NCBI GenBank assembly: GCA_023389035.1
Contig: JAEWFC010000030.1
Coordinates: 496,001 to 560,000, forward strand
DNA length: 64,000 nucleotides
Direction of reading: 5' to 3'
Origin: Acidobacteriota bacterium
GTDB lineage: Bacteria; Acidobacteriota; Blastocatellia; Pyrinomonadales; Pyrinomonadaceae
The position numbers and the translations under genes are program-made. Under the pieces are notes generated by a model. The model had not been told where the DNA came from. It saw only the letters and a list, made by a program, of their open reading frames with translations, and searched no databases. Positions 30,782 to 39,537 of this stretch are shown piece by piece. Within the stretch, counting starts at the first letter, position 1. Every line of letters starts with the position of its first letter.

Positions 30782-33700
30782 ATGAACACAAACAAACACA
30801 GATCTTGTTTTCGATCTTTGGCATTTGGCACCCGGGTACTATTATTCGCGATCATATGTTCGCTGCTCACCGCGTCAGCGCAGACGAAAGACTACACCCG
30901 ATGGGTAAATCCGTTCATCGGCACCGGCGGGCACGGGCATACGTTTCCCGGAGCGACGATGCCGTTCGGGATGGTCCAACTCTCGCCCGACACCCGCATC
31001 GACAACTGGGATGGCTCCAGCGGCTACCACTACTCCGACGACATCATCTACGGCTTCTCGCACACGCACCTGAGCGGTACGGGTATTCCGGATGGCTGCG
31101 ATATCTTGTTCATGCCAACGATTGGTGAACCGCAATTTTTCGCAAACGAAGGCGACAAGTCCGTAAATACCTACGCAGCAAAGTTCTCACATACAAATGA
31201 AAAGGCGGAGCCTGGGTATTACTCGGTAAAGCTCGATGACGGCATTCTCGCTGAGCTTACGACAACGAAACGCGTCGGTTTTCATCGGTATACTTTCCCG
31301 GAAAATACAGATCGAACTGTGCTTCTTAACCTCGCTTGGCGAGACCGGGCTCTAATGTCAGACATCACAGTCAAAGGGAATCGGATCGAGGGTTATCGAC
31401 GGTCAGCGTCATGGGCCAAAAATCAAAAATTGTATTTTGCCGCCGAATTTTCTGAACGCTTCGCTGCCCCGTTTTGGTATAACGAGTATACATATCCAGA
31501 GGTCAAAAAGGTTATCCAACAATCATGGAAAGATAGAAGTCTTGGACCAAATATTAAGGTGGCATTTCCGTTTAACAAATCCAAGCATCCCCAAATCCTA
31601 CTAAAAGTCGCCATCTCCTATGTTTCGATCGAAGGTGCGCGGAAGAATCTCGAAGAGGAGCTTCCGGGCTGGGACTTCGATAAGGTGCGAGCCGATGCAA
31701 AAGCGGCGTGGAACAAAGAGCTTTCTAAGATAGAGGTCTCCGGCGGCACGGACGAGCAGACGACCAATTTCTACACCGCGCTCTATCACACGATGATCCA
31801 CCCGAACGTCTTTAACGACGTTGATGGAAAGTATCTGGGGCATGACCGAAAGGTGCATCAGCTAGGGAGCGCGGACACTCCTGTCCGCATCGCCGGTTCC
31901 TCCGGCGAAACACTTGCTGACCCTCCTCGACTCGTAGGGGATCAATTCATATCGCGTCGCGGCGACGCTCATGCGGACAAAAGTGTCCGCGCTCCTTCCG
32001 AGCAATATACCGTCTTCTCGCTTTGGGACACGTTCCGGGCAGCGCATCCGCTTTACACGATCATCGACCAAAAACGCACGGTCGATTTCATCAATTCGTT
32101 CATCCGCATTTATGAACAGGGTGGGCGGCTGCCGGTCTGGGAACTGTGGGGCGAAGAGACCGACACGATGATCGGCTACCACTCGGTCTCGGTGATCGCC
32201 GATGCTATGGCTAAGGGCATAAAGGGCTTCGATTATGACAAGGCATACGCCGCCGCAAAACACTCGGCCGAACTAGATCACCATGGGCTCGCAGCGTACA
32301 AACGCCGCGGCTACATCTCCGCCGAGGATGACAATGAATCCGTTTCAAAAACGCTTGAGTATGCCTACAACGATTGGTGTCTGATGACAATTGGCTCGAC
32401 ACTTTACAATATGCGGTCACTTGGAAAGGCGAAACCCGATCCCAGCGACGCGGCGTATCTCGAGGCTCTCAAATCAGATATCGAAAAATATAGGAGGCGT
32501 TCGGGAAACTTTGAGAACTTGTTCGATACGGAAACGCGTTTCTTCAGGGCGAAGCGAAACGGTGGATTCATTGAGCCGTTCGAACCTCAAGAAGTCACGT
32601 TCCACTACACCGAGGGCAATTCATGGCAATACTCATTCTTTGTCCCGCATGACGTTACACGGCTCATGCACTTGATGGGCGGCACCGAAAAATTTGCCGC
32701 AAAGCTCGATGAACTTTTCACCACCGAAACAAAACTATCCGGGCGATTTCAACCGGACATCACCGGACTGATGGGGCATTACGCACACGGTAACGAGCCC
32801 TCGCATCACATTGCATACCTCTATAACTACGCCGGCCGCCCGTCGAAGACCCAACAGCGCGTGCGCCGGATAATGGATGAATTCTACAAACCTACGCCGG
32901 ACGGCTTGATAGGCAATGAAGACTGCGGGCAAATGTCCGCCTGGTATGTGTTGAGTGCCAGCGGATTCTATCCTGTTTTGCCCGGCGATCAGCGCTACGA
33001 TCTCGGGAGCCCGATCTTTAAAGAGGTGCGATTCAATCTCGAGAATGGGAAGACGTTCACTGTCCGTGCGCCAAGGGTCTCGCGATCGAACATCTATATA
33101 AGGTCCGCGAAATGGAACGGCGAAAGGCACCTAGCCTCATACATAACGCACGACCACATCAATAGCGGTGGCGTCCTGGAGCTGGAAATGGCGGCTGCAC
33201 CGAACGACAAAGCGTTCGAGGCATTCTCGTCATCCTCAGTCTATAGAGATCATCTGGCCGTTCCCGTGATCGAGGGTGCAAGCAAGCCGTTTTCCGGGAC
33301 GGCAACGGCATCGATTCGATCGACCGATCCGCAATCAAAGATCTATTACACGATCAGCACGGGTTCCGCAGGATCCGAATCGGGGTTGCGAGAATATACC
33401 GGTCCGTTCAGCATATCGGACACTTCGCTTGTAAGAGCGATCGCCAAAGACACTGACGGCCGGTCGAGCCTTTGGACTGAAGCGTTATTCACGAAAAAGC
33501 TGAACGATTGGAAGGTCATCAGCACTTCCGGATACAGCCCGCAGTACACGGGCGGCGGCGACGATGCCATCGTTGACGGGATGCGAGGGACGGCAAATTT
33601 TGCTTCGGGCGAGTGGCAGGGTTATCAGGGAAAGCGATTTGAAGCGGTGATCGATCTTAAGGAGCCGACACGCATCTCTCAGGTCGGCGGCTCCTTTCTA

Positions 33701-33973
33701 CAGACCACACGGTCATGGATCTGGATGCCGGCAGGTATCACTTTCGAGGCTTCAGAAGACGGTGTGAACTTCGCCCAGATCGCCGAGATCAAGACCGATA
33801 TATCGCTGACCGATGAGCTGCCACGAGTCAAGGAATTCACCCACGATCTCGCCGCGCCGGTTACCGCCCGTTACCTTCGTGTTCGTGCCGAAAATATCGG
33901 AAAGATCCCATCGTGGCATCTCGGTGCGAGCGGGGATCCGTGGATCTTTGTTGATGAAATATTCGTTCGATGA
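30782..33973 (+). CDS. Secreted GH92 alpha-mannosidase carrying an in-frame palindromic-element insertion
   Basis: 1063 residues from the ATG at 30782; an upstream TTG at 30734 lies inside a repeat and is rejected. Signal peptide ends near LLTASAQ. The GH92 N-terminal beta domain starts 'WVNPFIGTGGHGHTFPGATMPFGMVQLSPDT'; the catalytic barrel has 'VFSLWDTFRAAHPLYT', 'GYHSVSVIADAMAKGIKGFDYDKAY', 'EGNSWQYSFFVPHD' and 'GNEDCGQMSAWYVLSASGFYPV'. C-terminal chitobiase-like and F5/8-type C domains (~855-1063) follow. Calcium-dependent exo-alpha-mannosidase family. Residues ~362-405, between 'KVHQ' and 'YTVFSLWD', are encoded by a 130-bp inverted-repeat element absent from the usual family alignment. 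The frame is kept, so the enzyme may still work. Confidence 0.93.
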   Translation: MNTNKHRSCFRSLAFGTRVLLFAIICSLLTASAQTKDYTRWVNPFIGTGGHGHTFPGATMPFGMVQLSPDTRIDNWDGSSGYHYSDDIIYGFSHTHLSGTGIPDGCDILFMPTIGEPQFFANEGDKSVNTYAAKFSHTNEKAEPGYYSVKLDDGILAELTTTKRVGFHRYTFPENTDRTVLLNLAWRDRALMSDITVKGNRIEGYRRSASWAKNQKLYFAAEFSERFAAPFWYNEYTYPEVKKVIQQSWKDRSLGPNIKVAFPFNKSKHPQILLKVAISYVSIEGARKNLEEELPGWDFDKVRADAKAAWNKELSKIEVSGGTDEQTTNFYTALYHTMIHPNVFNDVDGKYLGHDRKVHQLGSADTPVRIAGSSGETLADPPRLVGDQFISRRGDAHADKSVRAPSEQYTVFSLWDTFRAAHPLYTIIDQKRTVDFINSFIRIYEQGGRLPVWELWGEETDTMIGYHSVSVIADAMAKGIKGFDYDKAYAAAKHSAELDHHGLAAYKRRGYISAEDDNESVSKTLEYAYNDWCLMTIGSTLYNMRSLGKAKPDPSDAAYLEALKSDIEKYRRRSGNFENLFDTETRFFRAKRNGGFIEPFEPQEVTFHYTEGNSWQYSFFVPHDVTRLMHLMGGTEKFAAKLDELFTTETKLSGRFQPDITGLMGHYAHGNEPSHHIAYLYNYAGRPSKTQQRVRRIMDEFYKPTPDGLIGNEDCGQMSAWYVLSASGFYPVLPGDQRYDLGSPIFKEVRFNLENGKTFTVRAPRVSRSNIYIRSAKWNGERHLASYITHDHINSGGVLELEMAAAPNDKAFEAFSSSSVYRDHLAVPVIEGASKPFSGTATASIRSTDPQSKIYYTISTGSAGSESGLREYTGPFSISDTSLVRAIAKDTDGRSSLWTEALFTKKLNDWKVISTSGYSPQYTGGGDDAIVDGMRGTANFASGEWQGYQGKRFEAVIDLKEPTRISQVGGSFLQTTRSWIWMPAGITFEASEDGVNFAQIAEIKTDISLTDELPRVKEFTHDLAAPVTARYLRVRAENIGKIPSWHLGASGDPWIFVDEIFVR
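31866..31995. mobile_element. Palindromic element inserted in frame in the GH92 gene
   Basis: Outer arms GGAGCGCGGACACT (31866-31879) and AGTGTCCGCGCTCC (31982-31995) are perfect complements, and each end is itself a hairpin GCGGACA-n4-TGTCCGC (31871-31888 and 31973-31990). The 130-bp interior has no stop in the gene's frame. This matches the behaviour of REP/BIME or Rickettsia-palindromic-element-like sequences that insert into coding regions; the family name is not known to me. Confidence 0.85.
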
Positions 33974-33977
33974 CGCT

Positions 33978-34032
33978 AAACTATTGAAATTCTTGACCTT
34001 TCGGCCGCTTTCGAATATTATGCCAATAGTTT
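33978..34032 (+). promoter_or_regulatory. nrfHA promoter inside a 9-bp inverted repeat
   Basis: TTGACC (33993-33998), 17-bp spacer, TATTAT (34016-34021). AAACTATTG (33978-33986) and CAATAGTTT (34024-34032) form perfect arms on either side. The predicted transcript would begin about 8 bases before the nrfH ATG, and no clear Shine-Dalgarno is seen, so nrfH may be nearly leaderless. Confidence 0.6.
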
Positions 34033-34035
34033 GGG

Positions 34036-34494
34036 ATGACCTTTTACCTCGCAAAACTTGTCATTCTTGGCATCGGGATCGGACTCGCGATCGGCGTTGG
34101 CGTTTATACTTTCTGGTACGGCAAGGGCTACTCATATATGAGCAACGACCCCGCTGCCTGCGCTAACTGCCACATAATGAATGAGCAATACGACGGCTGG
34201 CAGAAATCGAGCCATAAGGCCTTTGCCACGTGCAACGATTGCCACACGCCGCACGACATGGTCGGGAAATATAGCATCAAGGCCTGGAACGGCTTTTGGC
34301 ATTCGTATTACTTCACGGCCGGCGGCTTTCACGAACCAATACGCATTACCGAGCTCAACCGTCAGGTAACCGAGCAGTCTTGCCGCCATTGCCACCAGCA
34401 GATGGTCGAATCCATCACCCTGAATGAACGGCCCGAACATCGCAGCGAGGTTTCATGCATACAGTGCCACCGCAATGTGGGACACATGCATTAG
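34036..34494 (+). CDS. nrfH: Cytochrome c nitrite reductase small subunit, tetraheme quinol dehydrogenase
   Basis: Membrane-anchored NapC/NirT-family cytochrome that passes electrons from menaquinol to NrfA. 152 residues: one N-terminal TM helix (~5-28), then four CxxCH heme motifs: CANCH, CNDCH, CRHCH and CIQCH. 'NDPAACANCHIMNEQYDGWQ' places the first heme near the membrane, as in Desulfovibrio NrfH. It lies 34 bp before nrfA (ATG start) in the same direction. Confidence 0.95.
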   Translation: MTFYLAKLVILGIGIGLAIGVGVYTFWYGKGYSYMSNDPAACANCHIMNEQYDGWQKSSHKAFATCNDCHTPHDMVGKYSIKAWNGFWHSYYFTAGGFHEPIRITELNRQVTEQSCRHCHQQMVESITLNERPEHRSEVSCIQCHRNVGHMH

Positions 34495-34528
34495 GCGCCG
34501 GTAACGGCTGCCATTATTGAGGAATGAT

Positions 34529-35998
34529 ATGACCGAAGAAAAGGACAATGAGAATACGCCTGAGGCGAAGGTCACTCCGCCGGCCGAAGAAAAGCGTCCG
34601 CGGATGTTTGGAGTAAAGGTGATCGCCCTGGTCGCGTTTGCTTCGTTTGCCGCAGCGATCCTGGGTCTCGGCCTTCTGACGAATATCTTTGAGCGAAAGC
34701 AGGAGGCCCGCAACCCCTTCTTCCGTGTCGTCGAATTGACCGATGACACGACGGACCCGGCGATCTGGGGAAAGAACTTCCCGCTTCAGTATGACGGTTA
34801 TCTTCGTACTGCCGATCAGGTCCGTACGCGTTACGGCGGAAGCGAAGCAATTCTCCGTTCGCCCACAAATGCTGACCCGCGATCGGTCGTTGCTCAATCT
34901 CGGCTTGAGGAAGATCCGCGGCTTAAGACGATGTGGGACGGCTACGCATTCGCGGTAGACTTTCGCGAAGAGCGCGGCCATGCCTACATGCTTGAGGATC
35001 AGACGTTCACCGAGCGTCAGAATGTTACGCGTCAGCCGGGTACCTGCATCAACTGCCACGCGTCTGCTTACGAAGCGTACAAACGGCTCGGAGCAGGCGA
35101 CATCTTTGCCGGCTTCCGTGAGCTGAACAAAATGCCCTACACCGAGGCTAGGAAAGAGGTCCAGCATCCGGTGTCATGTATCGACTGCCACGACTCGCAG
35201 ACAATGGCGCTTCGCGTCACGAGGCCGGCCTTTGTTGAGGGCATCAAGCTTGTCAAAGCTTCGCAGGGCATTGAGAACTTTGAGGTCAACCGAGACGCGA
35301 CACGGCAGGAAATGCGTTCCTTCGTCTGTGGTCAGTGCCACGTCGAATATTACTTTAAGGGCGAAGGCAAAGAGTTGACCTACCCGTGGCACAAGGGAAT
35401 GCGGGTCGAGAATATCCTCGCTTACTACGACGAGGTCAAACATAAAGACTGGACGCACGCTCAGTCAGGAGCCGAAGCGTTAAAAGCGCAGCATCCGGAA
35501 TTCGAGATGTACAATCAGGGCATTCACGCACGTGCGGGCGTTTCTTGTGCCGATTGCCACATGCCTTATGAGCGCCAGGGAGCGATGAAGATCAGCAGCC
35601 ATCACGTTCGCTCGCCGCTGCTGAATATCAACACCTCGTGCCAGACATGTCACAAAGGCACGGAAGAGGAGCTGAGATTCCGCGTCGAAACGATCCAAGA
35701 GCGGACTTATAATCTTCGCGGCATTGCGATGGACGCTCTCGTGCAGCTGATCAACGACATCGTGGCTGCTAAGAACGCCGGCGCGTCTGACGCCGATCTC
35801 GCCGCCGCACGTGATTTTCAACGCAAGGCACAGTTCTACGTCGATTTTGTCGAAGCAGAGAATTCGATGGGGTTCCACGCGCCGGGCGAGGCGGTTCGAA
35901 TACTCGGCGAATCGATCAACTTTTCACGACTGGGCCAGGTCTCGCTCCGCGAGGTCAAGTTTAATAACAATCTCACGGCTTTTCGGGCTTCCGAATAA
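34529..35998 (+). CDS. nrfA: Cytochrome c nitrite reductase catalytic subunit, CxxCH-type heme 1
   Basis: Reduces nitrite to ammonium with six electrons in the periplasm (DNRA). 489 residues from the ATG at 34529, which has GAGGA upstream; a TTG at 34517 is unlikely. An N-terminal TM segment (~27-50) probably anchors or exports it. Five heme motifs: CINCH (173-177), CIDCH (217-221), CGQCH (267-271), CADCH (340-344) and CQTCH (371-375). The first, the active-site heme, is CxxCH rather than the common CxxCK. The K-x-Q calcium-site motif (KAQHPEFE) and 'CHVEYYF' are present. Encoded with nrfH. Confidence 0.95.
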   Translation: MTEEKDNENTPEAKVTPPAEEKRPRMFGVKVIALVAFASFAAAILGLGLLTNIFERKQEARNPFFRVVELTDDTTDPAIWGKNFPLQYDGYLRTADQVRTRYGGSEAILRSPTNADPRSVVAQSRLEEDPRLKTMWDGYAFAVDFREERGHAYMLEDQTFTERQNVTRQPGTCINCHASAYEAYKRLGAGDIFAGFRELNKMPYTEARKEVQHPVSCIDCHDSQTMALRVTRPAFVEGIKLVKASQGIENFEVNRDATRQEMRSFVCGQCHVEYYFKGEGKELTYPWHKGMRVENILAYYDEVKHKDWTHAQSGAEALKAQHPEFEMYNQGIHARAGVSCADCHMPYERQGAMKISSHHVRSPLLNINTSCQTCHKGTEEELRFRVETIQERTYNLRGIAMDALVQLINDIVAAKNAGASDADLAAARDFQRKAQFYVDFVEAENSMGFHAPGEAVRILGESINFSRLGQVSLREVKFNNNLTAFRASE

Positions 35999-36020
35999 AA
36001 AAACCCGACAAACCTCATTT

Positions 36021-36058
36021 TTCGGCCGTCTAATTAAATTGGCGGCCGAATCTTTTTT
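36021..36058 (+). terminator. Rho-independent terminator after nrfA
   Basis: Perfect 8-bp stem TTCGGCCG / CGGCCGAA (36021-36028 and 36043-36050) followed by TCTTTTTT. Confidence 0.88.
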
Positions 36059-36076
36059 GCAGATCGAGGAAAGATC

Positions 36077-37330
36077 ATGGACAGACGATTTTTTATCAGA
36101 AGTAGCGGGATCGGGCTTGCGGCTTTTGGGTTGATGGCTGCGGCACCTGAGTTTCTTCATCAGTTCGCAAGAGCTCAGGCTCCGACATACGGCCGCAAAA
36201 AGGTTCTGGTCACGATCTTCCAGCGTGGAGCTGTCGACGGGCTGAACATGGTGGTTCCTCACGGTGACGGCAATTACTATTCGCTGAGACGACAGATCGC
36301 CATCCAGCCGCCCTCACGAACCGAAGGTGCGATCGATCTAAATGGACACTTTGGCCTGCATCCTGCGATGGCCTCGCTCTCGGAATTCTGGAAGTCGAAA
36401 CGCCTCGCCGTGATCCATTCAGCAGGCTCGCCTGATAACACACGTTCTCATTTCGATGCACAGGACTATATGGAATCCGGAACGCCCGGTTATAAGGGAA
36501 CCCGCGACGGGTGGCTAAACCGGTCTCTGCAATCAACCGCCGGACCGGAAGATTCGCCTTTTCGTGCGGTAGCGATGACGCAGCAGCTCCCGCGTTCGCT
36601 CTATGGGAAGGCCGCCTCGATCGCGATGACCGACCTAGCCGATTTTACGATCAACGGCGGACTTTACACGTCGGACCTTAAAGGCGGCTTCGAAGGTCTA
36701 TACGAAAAAGATACAAAAGATACGCTCGGCGAAACGGGCAAAGAAACATTCGCCGCTGTGGATTTTCTCAAGCGGGCGGATCCTGCAAAGTACAAACCCC
36801 AGAACGGGGCCGTGTATCCAAATTCGCAGCTAGGCAGATCGCTAAGGCAGATAGCGCAATTGATCAAGGCGGGCGTTGGACTCGAGGTTGCTTTCGCTGA
36901 ATCCGGCGGTTGGGATACGCATGTGAATCAGGGCGGTGCACGTGGTCAGATGGCCAATCTGCTGCGTGACTTTTCAAACTCGATCGCTGCATTTACCACT
37001 GATATCGGAAAGCGTATGGATGACGTCCTGATACTCACGATGAGCGAGTTCGGACGAACCGCACGTGAGAACGGCAGCCGCGGAACGGATCACGGCCACG
37101 GCAATGCAATGCTGGTACTCGGGAATTCAGTAAAAGGCGGGAAGGTCTATGGCGACTGGAAAGGGCTTAAAAACGAGGAGCTCAACGAAGGCCGCGATCT
37201 TGCGGTGACCACCGACTTCCGTGACGTATTTGCCGAAGTTGCACTCAAACATCTGGGGAACAAGGATCTCGCGACGCTGTTCCCGCGATACGCTGCGAAA
37301 GCCGCGAACTTTCGCGGATTTCTCGGATAA
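36077..37330 (+). CDS. Tat-exported DUF1501 protein
   Basis: 417 residues starting at an ATG preceded by GAGGAAAG. N-terminus MDRRFFIRSSGIGLAAFGLMAA is a twin-arginine signal. The body is DUF1501 ('VLVTIFQRGAVDGLNMVVPHGDGNYYSLR', 'LHPAMASLSEFWKSKRLAVIHSAGSPDNTRSHFDAQDYME', 'VAFAESGGWDTHVNQGG', 'MSEFGRTARENGSRGTDHGHGNAMLVLG'), related to the alkaline-phosphatase/sulfatase fold with Asp/His metal ligands. No substrate is known; family members usually travel with DUF1800 genes, which are absent here. Confidence 0.92.
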   Translation: MDRRFFIRSSGIGLAAFGLMAAAPEFLHQFARAQAPTYGRKKVLVTIFQRGAVDGLNMVVPHGDGNYYSLRRQIAIQPPSRTEGAIDLNGHFGLHPAMASLSEFWKSKRLAVIHSAGSPDNTRSHFDAQDYMESGTPGYKGTRDGWLNRSLQSTAGPEDSPFRAVAMTQQLPRSLYGKAASIAMTDLADFTINGGLYTSDLKGGFEGLYEKDTKDTLGETGKETFAAVDFLKRADPAKYKPQNGAVYPNSQLGRSLRQIAQLIKAGVGLEVAFAESGGWDTHVNQGGARGQMANLLRDFSNSIAAFTTDIGKRMDDVLILTMSEFGRTARENGSRGTDHGHGNAMLVLGNSVKGGKVYGDWKGLKNEELNEGRDLAVTTDFRDVFAEVALKHLGNKDLATLFPRYAAKAANFRGFLG

Positions 37331-37393
37331 TGTCGCCATCGACCGGTAGGTCATTTCCGGCCTTTAGACGGTTATATTTGATATTCTCGAAAC

Positions 37394-38086
37394 GTGTTTA
37401 AAACACGCAGCTCAGAACTTGAGCGCATCGACACGGGTGATCATACTGAGGAGGAATACGAGACGTTCCTTCGCGAGATCAGATTTATTAACCGTTACCT
37501 GGGCGACGTGAGGGCTCTTCGTCGAACGTTGTTCCGCGAGATCGAAGATTGCGAACTTCGGTCGTTCTCGATCCTGGATGTTGCCTGCGGCTCCGGCGAG
37601 TTACTCAGGCAGACCGCGGCATTTGCACATGCGACGGGACGAGAAATACGGCTTACCGGTATCGATCTTCATGAGCGCTCGTTTACCGAACGCGCCGTTG
37701 ACATCTCATTCGTTCGGGGCGATGCATTTCAACTTCCTTTCGCGGACGATTCGTTTGACTTCGCGATATCTTCGCTCTTCTTCCATCACCTGGCTAATGA
37801 AAGTATCCCGCTAGCTCTTGCGGAAATGTCCCGTGTGGCTCGCCGGGGCGTGATCGTTATTGACCTGGAACGCAGCCGAATTGCCTATCACCTATACAAA
37901 CTGTTCTGCTTTGTGTTTCGGATCTCGCCGCTTGTGACCCAAGACGGATCGCTGTCGGTGCGAAAGGGCTTCAGGAAAGACGAAATGGCGCGAATGTTAC
38001 CGGCCGGCGTTTGCCGTCGATCATTTCCGTTCAGGCTGGTCCTTTCGCTGCCAGCATCTCGCCCATCTTCTGATGGATCAGATTGA
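37394..38086 (+). CDS. Class I SAM-dependent methyltransferase
   Basis: 230 residues, GTG start at 37394. SAM-binding motif I 'ILDVACGSGELLRQTAAFA' (~61-79), acidic 'GIDLHERSF', 'VRGDAFQLPFADDSFDFAISSLFFHHL' and 'EMSRVARRGVIVIDLERSRIAY' show an intact Rossmann domain of the UbiE-like type. The last ~25 residues (PASRPSSDGSD) overlap the end of the convergent NTF2-like gene and do not look like a normal family C-terminus, so the end may be altered by a frameshift. Substrate unknown. Confidence 0.85.
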   Translation: MFKTRSSELERIDTGDHTEEEYETFLREIRFINRYLGDVRALRRTLFREIEDCELRSFSILDVACGSGELLRQTAAFAHATGREIRLTGIDLHERSFTERAVDISFVRGDAFQLPFADDSFDFAISSLFFHHLANESIPLALAEMSRVARRGVIVIDLERSRIAYHLYKLFCFVFRISPLVTQDGSLSVRKGFRKDEMARMLPAGVCRRSFPFRLVLSLPASRPSSDGSD

Positions 38087-38420
38087 TCGCCTTGAGCGGC
38101 CGTACCATTACTTTGAACTCCGTGATGTGTCCTCGTTCATTCCACTTGATCATATCCACGCCGTTGACCGTAATGCCTTCGATCTCGGTCTCGAATTCCA
38201 GCACTGCGTCGCGTTCGCCGATGATCTCGCGAATATATCGAAAGCTATCATTCCCGAATACCTGGACCGCAGCTTTAAGATACATCGACGTGATCTGTTT
38301 GCCGGTTTGCCGTGCGTGTACAACGGGCGAATAGAAGACCACGTCGTCAGCCAACAAATTGGCAAGAGCGCTCGCATCACGAGTGCGAACGATATTGTGC
38401 CACTCAAGTAAAGGATTCAT
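38031..38420 (-). CDS. NTF2-like (SnoaL-type) small protein
   Basis: 129 residues from the ATG at 38420 (MNPLLEWHNIVRTRDASALANLLADDVVFYSP); a longer start at 38483 would overlap the upstream gene. The cone-shaped NTF2/SnoaL fold is indicated by the alternating 'ADDVVFYSPVV', 'FGNDSFRYIREI', 'AVLEFETEIEGITVNGVDMIKWNERGHITEFKVMVRP' pattern. Ligand or enzyme activity unknown. It ends inside the convergent methyltransferase gene (56-bp overlap). Confidence 0.85.
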   Translation of the reverse strand: MNPLLEWHNIVRTRDASALANLLADDVVFYSPVVHARQTGKQITSMYLKAAVQVFGNDSFRYIREIIGERDAVLEFETEIEGITVNGVDMIKWNERGHITEFKVMVRPLKAINLIHQKMGEMLAAKGPA

Positions 38421-38439
38421 CTCCGTGTTGCAGAAAAAA

Positions 38440-39168
38440 CTAAACTGACAAAGCTCGATGGCTGTGCCACTCGTGCGCAACATTTCGCATTATCAGGGCG
38501 TGGTCAAACCTTATCGCGTCTCTGGGAAACACAGCGAGGTTTTCATAGAAGGACGACCTGATCTCTAATACTTCAAGGGGTTCGACCAGCCAATCTTTGG
38601 TTTCTAATTCGATCCCGTCAAGCACTGTGGGATCGTGTGTCACGGAATAGCCAAGTGAACCGCCCTCAAAATATTGCGAAGCCGATTCTAGTGAACCGAA
38701 TATCGAATCCGGTGGGAAGCTGTCAGTCGATCGCGCCTTCAAGCTCACTGCCACTTCGCCGTCCGTAGATGACATCGCAAAGTCGATATTTCTTCCATCA
38801 TCGTCAATAACAAACTTTGCAAGGTGGTGCTCACCGGGGAACACGCGGCCGCCGGTAAGATGGTTCAGGCTCGAGTTAGTGTCGCGGCGCGGAATGAAGA
38901 CTCCTTCGCGGGCAATTCCGCCATCATCTTTCCAAGTGACGGCGATCCGATGTGCCGCATTCTCGCTCGAGATTCCTATAAAAGGAGGTGTGTGAAGAGG
39001 TCGAATCTCTTCAAGTCTGATCAAGCAGATACCAACGATGGCATGTCCTTTGAATAGCTTTGGTTCAAATCTCGCAGGTAAAAGACCGCGAACAACCGCG
39101 GGGTCAGCTTGATAATTCACCAATATACGCCGTTTGATAAGGCCTTGAATTGTCGGCAATGCGATCAT
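38440..39168 (-). CDS. DUF2071 (YqjF-like) family protein
   Basis: 242 residues. DUF2071 features: 'ILVNYQADPAVVRGLLPARFEPKLFKGHAIVGICLIRLEEIRP' (~15-57), 'VFIPRRDTNSSLNHLTGG', 'GEHHLAKF'. An acetoacetate-decarboxylase-like fold is known for related proteins; function unassigned. Same strand as the NTF2-like gene 19 bp downstream, and probably cotranscribed. Confidence 0.85.
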   Translation of the reverse strand: MIALPTIQGLIKRRILVNYQADPAVVRGLLPARFEPKLFKGHAIVGICLIRLEEIRPLHTPPFIGISSENAAHRIAVTWKDDGGIAREGVFIPRRDTNSSLNHLTGGRVFPGEHHLAKFVIDDDGRNIDFAMSSTDGEVAVSLKARSTDSFPPDSIFGSLESASQYFEGGSLGYSVTHDPTVLDGIELETKDWLVEPLEVLEIRSSFYENLAVFPRDAIRFDHALIMRNVAHEWHSHRALSV

Positions 39169-39197
39169 CGTCCCTCCACGGATAAGTCGCTGCCGGC

Positions 39198-39479
39198 CTA
39201 TGAGCCAGCTTCTCCCGTCTCCGAGTTTATTCGTTCCAGTACGCCCGGCTGTTCGCCTTCGAACTGTTGATAGCGTGTTTTATCTTTTTCGCTGAACTCC
39301 ACGGCGAACTGTAGGTGTCCGCAGTGTACACAGCCGTAGCCGTGTATGTTCCTCGTCCCGACCCCTAAGAGACTCTTCCAGATCGAAGCATCATCGAGCT
39401 TGAAACCGACCTTGGATCCATTCGAGTCGTAGATCGTGCCGCCTACAAGCGATCCGCTGCCGCATGCTAAACATTTCAT
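39198..39479 (-). CDS. Small zinc-ribbon protein
   Basis: 93 residues with CxxC at 3-6 (CLACGS) and CxxC near 50-53 (CVHCGH), a probable zinc ribbon. The rest is polar: 'GGTIYDSNGSKVGFKLDDASIWKSLLG'. Function unknown. Confidence 0.75.
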   Translation of the reverse strand: MKCLACGSGSLVGGTIYDSNGSKVGFKLDDASIWKSLLGVGTRNIHGYGCVHCGHLQFAVEFSEKDKTRYQQFEGEQPGVLERINSETGEAGS

Positions 39480-39537
39480 GTTCTAAGGACACCTTCTCTC
39501 TCTTGCATTTCCAAATGGCCCTCTGACTGACAACGCA

